A stretch of 15,514 nucleotides of DNA from Azoarcus sp. (GCA_031259795.1 JAIRLA010000200.1:1-15514); one strand, 5' to 3'; positions 7,696 through 15,295 are shown, counted from the first letter of the stretch. Numbers and translations are program-made. Notes: generated from the sequence alone by a model not told the origin.

Positions 7696-8454
7696 TCAAT
7701 CCACCATCTTCGACAATTCCCCGGCATCGAAACCGTCCTTCGTCCTGAGCGCCGGATCGAGTTCGATCCCCGCCGCGGCGAGGCGCTCGACGAGGATCTG
7801 GAAGCGGCGGTCGGTGTCGGCGGCATGATCGAGCAAGCCGTGCAGGGCGCGGGCGAGCGGGTCCGCCGCGTCGCCGGTGACGCCATAGGCCGAGAAACTG
7901 CCGGGCGCTTCGGCGGTTTGACCGGAATCGGCGGCGCGCTCGGAGGCGAGGATGTGCGCGGGGTTGCCGACTGCCGTCGCGCCCGCGGGCACGGGCTTGA
8001 GGACGACGGCGTTGGAGCCGATCTTCGCGCCATCGCCGATCTCGAAGCCGCCCAGTATCTGGGCGCCGGCGCCGACAACCACGCCCCGGCCCAGGGTTGG
8101 ATGGCGCTTGGTGTTGCGGTAGAGCGTGGTGCCGCCGAGCGTGACGCCCTGATAGATGGTGCAGTCGTCGCCCACGACGGCGGTTTCGCCGATCACTACG
8201 CCAGTGCCATGGTCGATGAAGACCCGCCGTCCGATCACCGCCGCCGGGTGGATTTCGATGCCGGTGAAGAAGCGCCCGATGTAGCTGATGAAACGCCCGA
8301 GCCAGTGCAGACGCCGCCGCCACGCCGCATGCGCGAGACGATGGAAGATCAGCGCATGCACGCCGGCGTAGCAGGTGAGCACTTCCCAGGTCGATCGTGC
8401 CGCCGGATCGCGCTCGCGCACGCTGGCCAGGTCTTCGCGCAAATGTTCGAACAT
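7696..8454 (-). CDS. cysE: CysE, serine O-acetyltransferase (short type)
   Basis: A 252-residue enzyme that acetylates L-serine with acetyl-CoA to give O-acetylserine, the direct precursor of cysteine. An N-terminal helical region ([32 protein letters not shown]) leads into a left-handed beta-helix of hexapeptide repeats from about residue 66. The active-site histidine is His82 in [11 protein letters not shown]. The position of E. coli Asp143 is Glu67 in GIEIHPAA; this is normal for the short Bacillus/NifP-type branch and is not a defect. QGVTLGG, the KRHPTLG segment and GAGAQILG contribute to substrate and CoA binding. The C-terminal 80 residues after GNPAHI are an extension of low conservation. 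It is transcribed alone against its neighbours. No strong Shine-Dalgarno site precedes the ATG. Confidence 0.95.
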   Translation of the reverse strand: MFEHLREDLASVRERDPAARSTWEVLTCYAGVHALIFHRLAHAAWRRRLHWLGRFISYIGRFFTGIEIHPAAVIGRRVFIDHGTGVVIGETAVVGDDCTIYQGVTLGGTTLYRNTKRHPTLGRGVVVGAGAQILGGFEIGDGAKIGSNAVVLKPVPAGATAVGNPAHILASERAADSGQTAEAPGSFSAYGVTGDAADPLARALHGLLDHAADTDRRFQILVERLAAAGIELDPALRTKDGFDAGELSKMVD

Positions 8455-8525
8455 GAGGGAGCTTTCCCGGAATATGACAAGTTTCAGGATGAACCGGCGG
8501 CGGCGCGGCCAGCCGGGAGGCGGTT

Positions 8526-8531
8526 ATTCTA
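8526..8531 (-). promoter_or_regulatory. Candidate -10 box (TAGAAT) for cysE
   Basis: On the minus strand TAGAAT lies 71 bases before the cysE ATG. No convincing -35 box is present at the right spacing. The box lies at the edge of the composite repeat, so the repeat may have supplied or displaced the native promoter. The call rests on one hexamer. Confidence 0.25.
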
Positions 8532-8544
8532 CTTTCAGTTTTAC

Positions 8545-8560
8545 TTGGAACCTATTCCAA
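8545..8560. repeat. 16-bp palindrome upstream of cysE
   Basis: TTGGAACCTATTCCAA is a perfect inverted repeat of 6-bp arms around four bases. It lies just upstream of the candidate cysE -10 box, where a repressor or activator could bind. The right arm also belongs to the dispersed repeat (TCCAATAGG), but the other copy lacks the left arm, so the palindrome is specific to this locus. Confidence 0.5.
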
Positions 8561-8607
8561 TAGGCCCGCCTTGAAGCGCCGCATGGATTGCCACGTCGAT
8601 GCGCTTC

Positions 8608-8911
8608 TCGCAATGACGAGGGGGGGAGACTTTCGCAATGACGGAGGGCGGGAGGCTTTCGCGATGACGAGTTCCTCCGACAGACCTTCCCTCCCCCGCT
8701 TGCGGGGGAGGGTGGCCGAAGGCCGGGAGAGGGCTTCCAACCATCCGGCGCGCAGCGCCGCTGAATAAAAAAGGGGAAAGAGAAACGAAACGCCCGTCCA
8801 CCCCACCGCCAAGAAATCAGCGTCGCTGCGCTCCGCATGGTACGCACTGGATTGCCAGGTCGCTCGCGCTCCTCGCAATGACGAAGTGGGAGGCGGCTTT
8901 CGCAATGACGA
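8608..8911 (+). repeat. Five TCGCAATGACGA-like 12-mers in two short arrays
   Basis: Units start at 8608, 8633, 8659, 8873 and 8900. Within each array the period is 25-27 bases, with G-rich spacers such as GGGGGAG. The third and fifth units are followed by GTTCTTCC or GTTCCTCC and then the CCCTCCCCCGC motif, so the two arrays look like duplicates of one module. Confidence 0.75.
8689..8712. repeat. Long GC palindrome (11-bp arms)
   Basis: CCCTCCCCCGC at 8689-8699 pairs perfectly with 8702-8712 across two bases, giving a very stable hairpin. The same 11-mer recurs as a single arm at 8929-8939, and with a degenerate partner at 15361-15371. There is no T-run, so it is not called as a terminator here, though it could stop or stabilise transcripts. 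Confidence 0.75.
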
Positions 8912-8941
8912 GTTCTTCCAACGGATTCCCCTCCCCCGCCA

Positions 8942-9070
8942 AGAAGATACCCGCCGAACAAATGCTTACAAATTCCCTCTCACGATAATCGCCGGAATCT
9001 GGATTCAGGAATTGTGTTCGCGTAGAGTGAGGCGATAAACACTATTGCCCGGTAATGGGAGGAGACCACC
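8942..9070 (+). promoter_or_regulatory. Leader of the DUF294-exonuclease unit
   Basis: This AT-richer stretch lies between the repeat and the DUF294 gene and should hold its promoter. TTGTGT at 9012-9017 and ATAAAC at 9035-9040 are 17 bases apart but match the consensus only weakly. A small inverted repeat GAATC-TG-GATTC lies at 8995-9006. GGGAGGAG at 9057-9064 is a strong ribosome binding site for ATG 9071. No gene is seen here. Confidence 0.35.
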
Positions 9071-10885
9071 ATGGCCGCAGGACGGTTCGATTTGTATTTT
9101 CCCCCGTTCAATGGATTGACTGCGGCGCAAAAGGAGAATTTGACGGAAAAGGCCGATCTTCTCTTTTTTGGCGGCGGTGAAGAAATCCTTGCGCCGGAAC
9201 GGAAAGTGGATGCGCTTTATCTGGTGCTCAAGGGGATCGTCGGGGAAATGGACGCCGGTGAGGTGACGGGGGTTTATCGGGAGGAGGATATTTTCGATTC
9301 GCGCTCGTTGCTGACGGGGCGGGTCGAGAACCGCTTCGTGGCGCACGAGGAGACTTTGCTTTATGCGTTGCCGCGCCGGGCCGTGCTGGCGGCGGCGGAG
9401 GATAGCCCGGAATTCGGTGCGTATTTTTTCGCCCGTATTTCGGAAAAGCCCGGTGCGTCGGCGCGCGGCGGCGGACAGGGGGAATGGCGGAATATGTTTA
9501 CCACGGCGATCCGCGATGTGGGCGCGCGGACGCCGGTTTTCCTGGATGCGTCATCGTCCATCGCGCTGGCGGCGCGGGCCATGCGGGAAAATCATTGCCG
9601 CGCCGTGCTCGTGCTCGATGGCGAGCGGGTGGGGATTTTCACGATGAGCAATTTTTGCGATGCCATCGCCGATGCCGTCCCGCGCGATTCGCCAATCGGC
9701 GCACGCTCGCATTACAGGCTGTATTGTTGCGATGAGGATGAGCATGTTTTTTCCGCGTTGCTTTTGATGACGCGACATAACATCCAGCGCGTGGTGGTCA
9801 CGAAAAAAGGCAAGCCAACAGGCGTATTGCCGCAAATAGATCTGTTGTCGTTCTTTTCCAGCCATTCGCATCTGGTGTCGAAACAGATCGAGCAGGCCGC
9901 CGATCTGGATGGATTGATCGAGGCGGGCAGCGGTATCGACACGGCCATCGCCACCTTGAACGCGACCGGGATGAAAACGCCGCAATTGGCGCGCCTCGTC
10001 CAGGCGCTCGACATGCGTCTGATGGAGCGCTTGTGGCAGCTTTGCGCGCCGCCGGAAGTGGCCGCGGGGTGCACGCTGCTGGCGCTCGGTTCCGGCGGGC
10101 GCGGGGAACAGATTTTGAAGACCGATCAGGACAACGCGCTGATTTTTTCCGGCGCGCTCGATCCCGCCGCCGTGGAAAAGGCGGCGGCGGCGTTCTGCGA
10201 CGGATTGCTGAGGATCGGTTATCCGCCCTGCGGCGGCGGCATCATGGCGAACCAGCCGGCATGGCGCGGCACGGTGAGGGATTGGCAGGAGCGCATCGCG
10301 CGCTGGGTCTATTCGCCGGACAAGGATACATGGATGCATCTGGCCGCCTGGCTGGACGCGGAAACGGTGGCGGGCGGGAGGGCGCGCTTCGATGCCTGCC
10401 GGCGATATTTGTCCGGGTGCGCGCAAGGCGAACGGCAATGGCTCGGCTGGCTCGCCCGGGCGATTTCGCAGTTCGATCATCTCCAGGCCGAAAACCATTT
10501 CTGGCGGCAACTGTTGCACCGTCATGGCGAGGCGCGTTTCGACATCAAGAAAGGCGGCATTTTCCCGATCGTGCACGGCGTCCGCGTCCTGGCGCTGGAG
10601 GCCGGAATCATGCCCGTCAACACTTTCGCGCGTCTGGAAGCGCTGGCCGCCGCCGGGGTGATCGAGCGCGTTTTTGCCGACGATCTCGCCGGCGCGCTGG
10701 CGTTCATGATGAAGCTGCGGCTCGATGGCGGCCTTGGCGCGCGGCGCTGGGGAAAAGAGGCCGACAACGTCGTCGACAGCGGCGCCCTGTCGTCTCTCGA
10801 ACGCGATTCGCTCAGGGAATCGCTGGCGATCGCCCGCAAATTCAAAACATTTGTAAGCAGGCATTACCAACTCGGACGATTCTGA
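9071..10885 (+). CDS. Cyclic-nucleotide/CBS/DUF294 putative nucleotidyltransferase signalling protein
   Basis: A 604-residue cytoplasmic multidomain protein. Residues about 25-125 resemble a cNMP-binding beta-barrel (LYLVLKGIVGEM, then EEDIFD), though the canonical phosphate-binding cassette is degenerate. Two CBS motifs follow near 148-205 and 213-268 and probably bind adenine nucleotides. GSGGRGEQ at 340-347 and TDQDNALI at 351-358 are the GlnD-like nucleotidyltransferase signature of DUF294, with both catalytic aspartates (Asp352, Asp354) present. A helical DUF294_C domain fills about 450-598. The substrate is unknown for this family. The next gene, an exonuclease, begins two bases after the stop, and yjcH-actP lies downstream. 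The same set is known in Pseudomonas (PA3232-PA3235 as I recall), linked there to acetate use. A role in sensing energy or nucleotide state for acetate metabolism is inference. Confidence 0.92.
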   Translation: MAAGRFDLYFPPFNGLTAAQKENLTEKADLLFFGGGEEILAPERKVDALYLVLKGIVGEMDAGEVTGVYREEDIFDSRSLLTGRVENRFVAHEETLLYALPRRAVLAAAEDSPEFGAYFFARISEKPGASARGGGQGEWRNMFTTAIRDVGARTPVFLDASSSIALAARAMRENHCRAVLVLDGERVGIFTMSNFCDAIADAVPRDSPIGARSHYRLYCCDEDEHVFSALLLMTRHNIQRVVVTKKGKPTGVLPQIDLLSFFSSHSHLVSKQIEQAADLDGLIEAGSGIDTAIATLNATGMKTPQLARLVQALDMRLMERLWQLCAPPEVAAGCTLLALGSGGRGEQILKTDQDNALIFSGALDPAAVEKAAAAFCDGLLRIGYPPCGGGIMANQPAWRGTVRDWQERIARWVYSPDKDTWMHLAAWLDAETVAGGRARFDACRRYLSGCAQGERQWLGWLARAISQFDHLQAENHFWRQLLHRHGEARFDIKKGGIFPIVHGVRVLALEAGIMPVNTFARLEALAAAGVIERVFADDLAGALAFMMKLRLDGGLGARRWGKEADNVVDSGALSSLERDSLRESLAIARKFKTFVSRHYQLGRF

Positions 10886-10887
10886 CC

Positions 10888-11511
10888 ATGCGCGAAAGCC
10901 TTTTTGCCGCGCTGCGCAAGCGCCGCATCCGCCCGGCGTACCGGGCGCTTTTCGACCAGGACGACGGGCAGATCGTCAGCATCGACTGCGAGACGACTTC
11001 GCTCGATGTGAAACAGGCGGAATTGCTGGCGATCGCGGCGGTGAAAATCGATGGCAGGCGAATCGCCGCCAGCACGGCTTTCCAGGCCATCGTGCGGCCC
11101 GGGAGCGCGCCGGACAGCGACAATGTCCGCATCCATGGCCTGCGCCCGGCGGACGTGCGCGGGGGCGCGGCGCCGGAAGAGGCGCTGCGGGCGCTGCTGG
11201 ATTTCATCGGCGGGCGGACGCTGCTCGGCTACTATCTGGAATACGATGTCGCGGTATTGAACAAATACCTGAAGCCGCTGCTCGGCGCGGCGTTGCCGAA
11301 CCGGAAGCGGGAGCTTTCCTCGCGTTATTACAATTGGCGGCAGCGCCTGTATCCCGGCGCTTATATCGACTTGCGCTGGGAGACGATGATCCGCCGCCTG
11401 GCAATTCCCGCCCTGCCCCGGCACGACGCGATGAATGACGCCATTACGGCGGCCATGATGCATTTGGCGCTGGAAGAGCGCTTCCGCCCGCCGCTTTCCC
11501 GGGACAAATAA
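10888..11511 (+). CDS. DnaQ-like 3'-5' exonuclease (DEDDh)
   Basis: A 207-residue RNase H-fold exonuclease. ExoI is IDCETTSLD with Asp33 and Glu35; ExoII is LGYYLEYDVAVL with Asp120, where the usual asparagine-containing H-N motif is replaced by YY; ExoIII is HDAMNDA with His179 and Asp184. All four metal-binding acids and the catalytic histidine are present, so activity is expected. It is not the replicative epsilon subunit: it lacks the C-terminal polymerase-binding tail and sits with the DUF294 gene, two bases apart and probably translationally coupled. Linked DUF294-exonuclease pairs recur in proteobacteria, sometimes fused to or next to acetate permease genes. The natural substrate (RNA, DNA or a small nucleotide made by the partner) cannot be told. 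The sequence upstream of ATG 10888 is still inside the DUF294 gene. Confidence 0.9.
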   Translation: MRESLFAALRKRRIRPAYRALFDQDDGQIVSIDCETTSLDVKQAELLAIAAVKIDGRRIAASTAFQAIVRPGSAPDSDNVRIHGLRPADVRGGAAPEEALRALLDFIGGRTLLGYYLEYDVAVLNKYLKPLLGAALPNRKRELSSRYYNWRQRLYPGAYIDLRWETMIRRLAIPALPRHDAMNDAITAAMMHLALEERFRPPLSRDK

Positions 11512-11512
11512 T

Positions 11513-11535
11513 CGGCCGCCGGTTCATTGCGGCCG
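11513..11535. repeat. GC hairpin after the exonuclease gene
   Basis: CGGCCGC at 11513-11519 pairs with GCGGCCG at 11529-11535 across a nine-base loop, starting two bases after the exonuclease stop. No T-run follows, so it may slow or end transcription only with Rho, or protect an mRNA end. The remaining 160 bases before yjcH are AT-richer and should hold the yjcH-actP promoter, but no clear box pair is visible. Confidence 0.5.
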
Positions 11536-11695
11536 CCCTGCCCGATCTGGAATTGCTTCGGCATCATCAATTGATACAAATTGCCGGATTGTGCCATGGG
11601 CGAATTCATGAAAGGCTATTTACGCACGCTGGCGGAAAAAACGAATCATGGACATGGCCGCCATTCATGAACCATAGAGAGAAAGGGGGATCGTC

Positions 11696-12010
11696 ATGGC
11701 GACAAAATCGTCTCTGCGCATCATGGCCAACGCGGACTACCAGTCGTTGGTGTGGGAACGCAACGCTTTCGGCTGGTGGCTGACGCTGATACTTTGCATC
11801 GTGTATTACGGCTTCATCATGATCGTCGCTTTCAACAAGCCATTGCTGTCCACCCCCATCGGGGAAGGCATGGCGACTTCGTGGGGGATTCCGGCGGGAT
11901 TCGGCATCATCCTTCTCTCGATCGCCATGACCGGCATCTATGTGCATCGCGCCAACACGGAATACGATGCCATCATCGACAGGATCGTGGCCGGGGAGGC
12001 GCGGGCATGA
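11696..12010 (+). CDS. yjcH: YjcH-like DUF485 membrane protein, ActP partner
   Basis: A 104-residue inner-membrane protein with two hydrophobic segments, near residues 25-47 and 64-85. [38 protein letters not shown] and [13 protein letters not shown] match remembered E. coli YjcH (DUF485) along the full length. YjcH is encoded with the acetate permease ActP in many bacteria; its precise role is unsettled, and a small accessory subunit is likely. AAAGGGGG at 11682-11689 is a good ribosome binding site for ATG 11696. Its stop overlaps the actP start as ATGA, so the two proteins are likely made together. Confidence 0.93.
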   Translation: MATKSSLRIMANADYQSLVWERNAFGWWLTLILCIVYYGFIMIVAFNKPLLSTPIGEGMATSWGIPAGFGIILLSIAMTGIYVHRANTEYDAIIDRIVAGEARA

Positions 12011-13743
12011 AGCGCGCCGAACGTTTTTCCATCCCCCGCAACCTCGCCGCCTGCCTCGCGCTCGCGGCGCTGCCGGCGCATGCCCGCGCGGCGGAAGTCA
12101 TCGGCGAGACCGCGAAGCAACCGACCAACTGGACGGCCATCATCATGTTCGCGCTCTTCGTCGGCCTGACGCTGTGGATCACCAAATGGGCCGCCGCGCG
12201 CACCCGTTCCGTGGCGGATTTCTATACCGCGGGCGGCGGCATCACCGGCTTCCAGAATGGCCTGGCCATCGCGGGAGACTACATGTCCGCGGCCTCCTTC
12301 CTCGGCATTTCGGCGGCGGTGATGGTGAGCGGCTTCGACGGCCTGATCTATTCGCTCGGCTTTCTCGTCGGCTGGCCCTTCCTCACCTTCCTGCTCGCCG
12401 AACGCCTGCGCAACCTCGGGCGCTTCACCTTCGCCGACGTGCTCGCCTACCGCTTCCGCCAGACGCCGATACGCATCTTCGCCGCCGCCGGCACGCTGGT
12501 GGTGGTCGCTTTCTACCTGATCGCGCAGATGGTCGGCGCGGGCCAGCTCATCAAGCTGCTGTTCGGCCTCGATTATGTCTACGCGGTGGTGATCGTCGGC
12601 GTCCTGATGATGGCCTATGTGCTGTTCGGCGGCATGACGGCGACCACCTGGGTGCAGATCACCAAGGCGGTCATGCTGCTTGCCGGGGCGAGCTTCATGG
12701 CCTTCATGGTGATGATGGCGCATGGCTTCAGCATCGAGACGCTGTTTTCCGCGGCGGTGGACATCAAGGGCGGCCCCGCGATCATGGGGCCGGGCGGCTT
12801 CATCAAAGACCCCGTGTCGGCGATCTCCTTCGGAATGGCGCTGATGTTCGGCACGGCGGGGCTGCCGCACATCCTGATGCGCTTCTTCACCGTGCCCGAC
12901 GCCCGGGAAGCCCGCAAGAGCGTGTTCTGGGCGACCACCTGGACGGGCTATTTCTACGTACTGACCTTCATCATCGGCTTCGGCGCGATCGTCTTCGTCA
13001 GCCGGAACCCGGCCTTCCTCGATGCGGACGGCAACCTGCTCGGCGGTCTCAACATGGCGGCGGTACACCTGGCCAACGCCGTGGGCGGCAACCTTTTCCT
13101 CGGTTTCATGTCGGCGGTCGCCTTCGCCACCATTCTCGCGGTGGTCTCGGGGCTGGCGCTCTCGGGCGCTTCCGCCGTGTCGCACGACCTCTACGCGACC
13201 GCGATCAAGAAGGGCAAAGCCTCGCCGCAGGACGAATTCCGCGTCTCGCGCATCACCACCGTCGCGCTCGGCATCCTGGCGATCTTCCTCGGCATCGCCT
13301 TCGAGAAACAAAACGTCGCCTTCATGGTCTCGCTCGCCTTCGCCATTGCCGCCTCGGCCAACTTCCCCGCGCTGTTCCTGTCGATCCTGTGGAGAGACTG
13401 CACCACGCGCGGCGCCTGCGCCGGCGGCTTTGCCGGCCTGGCCTCCGCGCTCGTCCTGACCGTGCTCTCCGACGCGGTCTGGGTCGACACCTTCGGCAAT
13501 CCGGCGGGCAGCGCGCCATTCCCCTACGCCTCGCCGGCGATCTTCTCCATGCCGCTGGCCTTCGCCGTCATCTGGCTGGCCTCGATCCTCGACAACAGCG
13601 CGCAAGCCAAGCAGGAGCGGGCGCTTTTCGACGACCAGAAAGTGCGCTCGGAAACCGGCATCGGCGCCGCCAAGGCCAGTTCCCACAGCCTGGGGCCGGA
13701 GCCGGAACTGGAACCGGGCGACACGGCCATTCAGAGAGTTTGA
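12007..13743 (+). CDS. actP: ActP, cation/acetate symporter
   Basis: A 578-residue sodium:solute symporter (SSF, LeuT fold) closely following remembered E. coli Act[89 protein letters not shown] and AVSHDLYA segments are all present. It should import acetate and other short carboxylates (glycolate, perhaps tellurite) with a cation across the inner membrane. A cleavable N-terminal signal-like segment ends near residue 29 (HARAAEV), as in E. coli ActP, followed by about 13 membrane helices. ATG 12007 overlaps the yjcH stop. The homologous core ends around SSH near residue 561; the last 17 or so residues are a Glu/Pro-rich tail with no counterpart in E. coli ActP. They run up to a dispersed repeat. 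Confidence 0.96.
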   Translation: MKRAERFSIPRNLAACLALAALPAHARAAEVIGETAKQPTNWTAIIMFALFVGLTLWITKWAAARTRSVADFYTAGGGITGFQNGLAIAGDYMSAASFLGISAAVMVSGFDGLIYSLGFLVGWPFLTFLLAERLRNLGRFTFADVLAYRFRQTPIRIFAAAGTLVVVAFYLIAQMVGAGQLIKLLFGLDYVYAVVIVGVLMMAYVLFGGMTATTWVQITKAVMLLAGASFMAFMVMMAHGFSIETLFSAAVDIKGGPAIMGPGGFIKDPVSAISFGMALMFGTAGLPHILMRFFTVPDAREARKSVFWATTWTGYFYVLTFIIGFGAIVFVSRNPAFLDADGNLLGGLNMAAVHLANAVGGNLFLGFMSAVAFATILAVVSGLALSGASAVSHDLYATAIKKGKASPQDEFRVSRITTVALGILAIFLGIAFEKQNVAFMVSLAFAIAASANFPALFLSILWRDCTTRGACAGGFAGLASALVLTVLSDAVWVDTFGNPAGSAPFPYASPAIFSMPLAFAVIWLASILDNSAQAKQERALFDDQKVRSETGIGAAKASSHSLGPEPELEPGDTAIQRV

Positions 13744-13755
13744 GCGAGAATCCAG

Positions 13756-13867
13756 TCCAATAGGCCCGCCTTGGGCCGCCGCATCGACGTGGCAATCCAG
13801 CGCGTTCCAACCGGCGCGCAGCGCCGCTGGACAAAAAAGGGGAAGAAAGAACGAAACGCCCGTCCCC
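13756..13867. repeat. Composite dispersed repeat, copy B
   Basis: It begins with TCCAATAGGCCCGCCTTG, identical to 8556-8573, and continues with the GCGC hairpin and A-run (near 13812-13840) and GAAACGCCCGTCC (13853-13865), all colinear with copy A. Between them copy A's tandem units and long palindrome are missing. The segment CGACGTGGCAATCC at 13785-13798 is the exact reverse complement of 8585-8598. The copy starts 13 bases after the actP stop. The 225-base gap holds no supported gene. Confidence 0.85.
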
Positions 13868-13880
13868 GGCCTGGACGCCT

Positions 13881-13906
13881 CGGGAAATATCCCGGGTTCC
13901 CCGGGA
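13881..13906 (+). promoter_or_regulatory. Two mutually exclusive hairpins ahead of the DUF2782-thrB unit
   Basis: CGGGA (13881-13885) can pair with TCCCG (13890-13894), or TCCCGG (13890-13895) can pair with CCGGGA (13901-13906). The shared middle arm means only one can form. No T-run follows. It could be actP's transcript end or a switch in a leader RNA, but only if transcription passes through from actP. Confidence 0.35.
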
Positions 13907-13909
13907 AAT

Positions 13910-13926
13910 GGCTTATATTGCAAGCC
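13910..13926 (+). promoter_or_regulatory. Candidate -10 region inside a small inverted repeat, for DUF2782-thrB
   Basis: TATATT at 13914-13919 matches five of six -10 bases and lies 51 bases before ATG 13970. It is flanked by GGCTT (13910-13914) and AAGCC (13922-13926), a 5-bp inverted repeat. No -35 box is convincing. The repeat may be chance or an operator half-site pair. Confidence 0.3.
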
Positions 13927-13969
13927 AGCCGCTCCCGGCCCCCGAATGGCTCCGACGGAGAACAACGCC

Positions 13970-14275
13970 ATGCGCCCATCCCTGCCCGCTTCCGCCCTTT
14001 TCTGCGCCGCGCTGCTGTCCGCGCCGATGCTGGCCGCCCAGGAGCCGCCCGCGCTCGAAGCGCTGGAGGAAGAAATCCCCACCGTCACCGTCATCCAGCG
14101 CGGCGAGGACGTCATCTCCGAGTACCGCTTGCGCAACAGGCTCTACATGGTCAAGGTCGCGCCACGGCGCGGCGCGCCCTACTATCTGGTCGACCGCGAG
14201 GGCAAGGGCCGGATGGTGCGCGACAATGCCGCGCCTTCATTGACGGCGCCTTCCTGGATCGTCACCACCTGGTAG
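13970..14275 (+). CDS. DUF2782 family small exported protein
   Basis: A 101-residue protein with an N-terminal signal sequence (hydrophobic about 7-22, cleavage near LAAQ at residue 23) followed by a compact domain: IPTVTVIQRGEDVISEYRLRNRLYMVKVAP, then PYYLVDREGKG and SWIVTTW at the end. This is the DUF2782 pattern, a betaproteobacterial family of unknown function found beside thrB and polA as I recall. The two-strand pattern E-Y-R-x-x-x-x-x-Y-x-V-K-V-x-P is the best family marker. GGAG about ten bases before ATG 13970 fixes the start; an in-frame ATG at 13946 would spoil the signal peptide. It lies 21 bases before thrB in the same direction, so the two probably form one transcript. No enzymatic residues can be named. 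Confidence 0.85.
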   Translation: MRPSLPASALFCAALLSAPMLAAQEPPALEALEEEIPTVTVIQRGEDVISEYRLRNRLYMVKVAPRRGAPYYLVDREGKGRMVRDNAAPSLTAPSWIVTTW

Positions 14276-14296
14276 GCCGGCGAAGCGGGCGCGCGC

Positions 14297-15241
14297 GTGT
14301 CTGTCTTCACCCTGCCCGGCGAAGAGGCGCTGGCGCGCTGGGTGGAGGGCTACGCCATCGGGCGGCTGACCGGTTGCGCGGGCATCGCCGCCGGAGTGCA
14401 GAACAGTAATTTCTTCATCACCACCACGCTCGGGCGCTACGTGCTGACGCTCTTCGAGGATATCGCCCGCGCCGAACTGCCTTATTACCTGCACCTGATG
14501 GCCCACCTGGCCCGCCACGGCCTGCCCGCCCCCGCGCCGATCGCCAACCGCGACAACGAATACCTGGGCATGCTGGCGGGAAAACCGGCGGTGCTGGTGT
14601 CGCGCCTGCCCGGCGTCTCGGAGATGAACCCTTCGCCAGCGCAGTGCGCCCGCGTCGGGGCGATGCTCGCCGCTGTGCATCTGGCCGGACGCTCTTACGG
14701 GCGGCGGCAGGCCAATCCGCGCGGCCCGCAATGGCGCGCGCGAACCGCCGCCCTGCTGCGTCCCCGCCTGCCCGCCGACGAGGCGGCCCTGCTCGACGCC
14801 GAGTTGCGTTTCCAGGAGCAGGCCGATCTGGCGGCGCTGCCTGTCGGCGCGATCCACGCCGATCTCTTCCGCGACAATGTGCTGTGGACGGGCGAATTCA
14901 TCGGCGGCGTGCTCGACTTTTATTTCGCCGGTCATGATGCCCTGCTCCTTGATGTCGCCATCGCCGCGAACGACTGGTGCGGCGCCCCCGGCGGCATGCT
15001 CGACGCGCCGCGCGCGCAGGCGCTGCTTGCCGCCTATCATGCCGCGCGCCCGTTTACCGCGGCGGAACGCGCCGCCTGGCCGGCGCTGCTGCGCGCGGCG
15101 GCGCTGCGCTTCTGGCTCTCGCGCGCCGCCGACCGCCATTTGCCGCGCGCGGGCGAGATGGTGCTGGTGAAAGACCCGGGCGAATACCGCGACATCCTGC
15201 GCCAGCGCATCCTGTCCGCCTTTCCCCTGCCCGTTTCCTGA
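14297..15241 (+). CDS. thrB: ThrB, homoserine kinase (aminoglycoside-phosphotransferase fold)
   Basis: A 314-residue cytoplasmic enzyme that phosphorylates L-homoserine with ATP, the step before threonine synthase. It is the ThrB type with the APH-like kinase fold used by many alpha- and betaproteobacteria, not the GHMP-kinase type of E. coli. GVQNSNFFITT near 33-43 forms the nucleotide loop, Glu54 lies in the LTLFE strand, IHADLFRDN at 186-194 is the catalytic loop with Asp189 and Asn194, and GVLDFYFAG at 204-212 carries the metal-binding Asp207. The start is a GTG at 14297, giving the usual family beginning S-V-F-T; no ATG lies nearby in frame. The Shine-Dalgarno site is weak. An imperfect hairpin (GAAGC 15242-15246 with GCTTC 15287-15291) follows the stop. 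Confidence 0.95.
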   Translation: MSVFTLPGEEALARWVEGYAIGRLTGCAGIAAGVQNSNFFITTTLGRYVLTLFEDIARAELPYYLHLMAHLARHGLPAPAPIANRDNEYLGMLAGKPAVLVSRLPGVSEMNPSPAQCARVGAMLAAVHLAGRSYGRRQANPRGPQWRARTAALLRPRLPADEAALLDAELRFQEQADLAALPVGAIHADLFRDNVLWTGEFIGGVLDFYFAGHDALLLDVAIAANDWCGAPGGMLDAPRAQALLAAYHAARPFTAAERAAWPALLRAAALRFWLSRAADRHLPRAGEMVLVKDPGEYRDILRQRILSAFPLPVS

Positions 15242-15295
15242 GAAGCTGTTTCGAGGGCGCTCCGGGTTTCTCCGGATCAGGCAGCGGCTTCAAAT

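Larger units (their letters stand above)
8553..8941. repeat. Composite dispersed repeat, copy A (longest)
   Basis: This block fills most of the gap between the divergent cysE and DUF294 genes. In order it holds TCCAATAGGCCCGCCTTG (8556-8573), a TGGATTGCC module (8584), three TCGCAATGACG-type units (8608-8670), a long palindrome (8689-8712), a GCGC hairpin (8746-8760) followed by an A-run, a GAAACGCCCGTCC module (8787), CGCTGCGCTCCG (8824), a second TGGATTGCC plus TCGCAATGACG module (8848-8911), and a half palindrome (8929-8939). Parts recur at 13756-13867 and 15296-15388. Open frames on the minus strand across it are rich in Arg, Pro and Cys, share no family, and are judged spurious. Similar CGTCATTGCGAG...GCAATCCA elements are, as I recall, widespread in bacterial intergenic DNA. 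Confidence 0.85.

Noticed and set aside
8023..8260. Catalytic defect in CysE because Asp143 of the E. coli enzyme is Glu here
   Set aside because: Glu in GIEIHP is usual for the short branch of serine acetyltransferases.
8608..8911. A short CRISPR-like array from the regularly spaced 12-mers
   Set aside because: The units are only 12 bases with 13-15 base G-rich, similar spacers, five in number, with no cas genes. They are part of a dispersed repeat.
8524..8961. Minus-strand open frames of 86-145 codons over the intergenic repeat
   Set aside because: They consist of the repeat read in different frames, rich in Arg, Cys and Pro, with no ribosome binding sites; similar frames appear over copy B.
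11581..11596. A sigma-54 promoter on the minus strand before yjcH
   Set aside because: TGGCAC is present but the downstream GC element is one base off the required spacing, and it points away from yjcH.
11938..14136. A 732-codon minus-strand open frame opposite actP
   Set aside because: Antisense shadow of actP and of repeat copy B; composition is His/Arg/Glu-rich with no domain.
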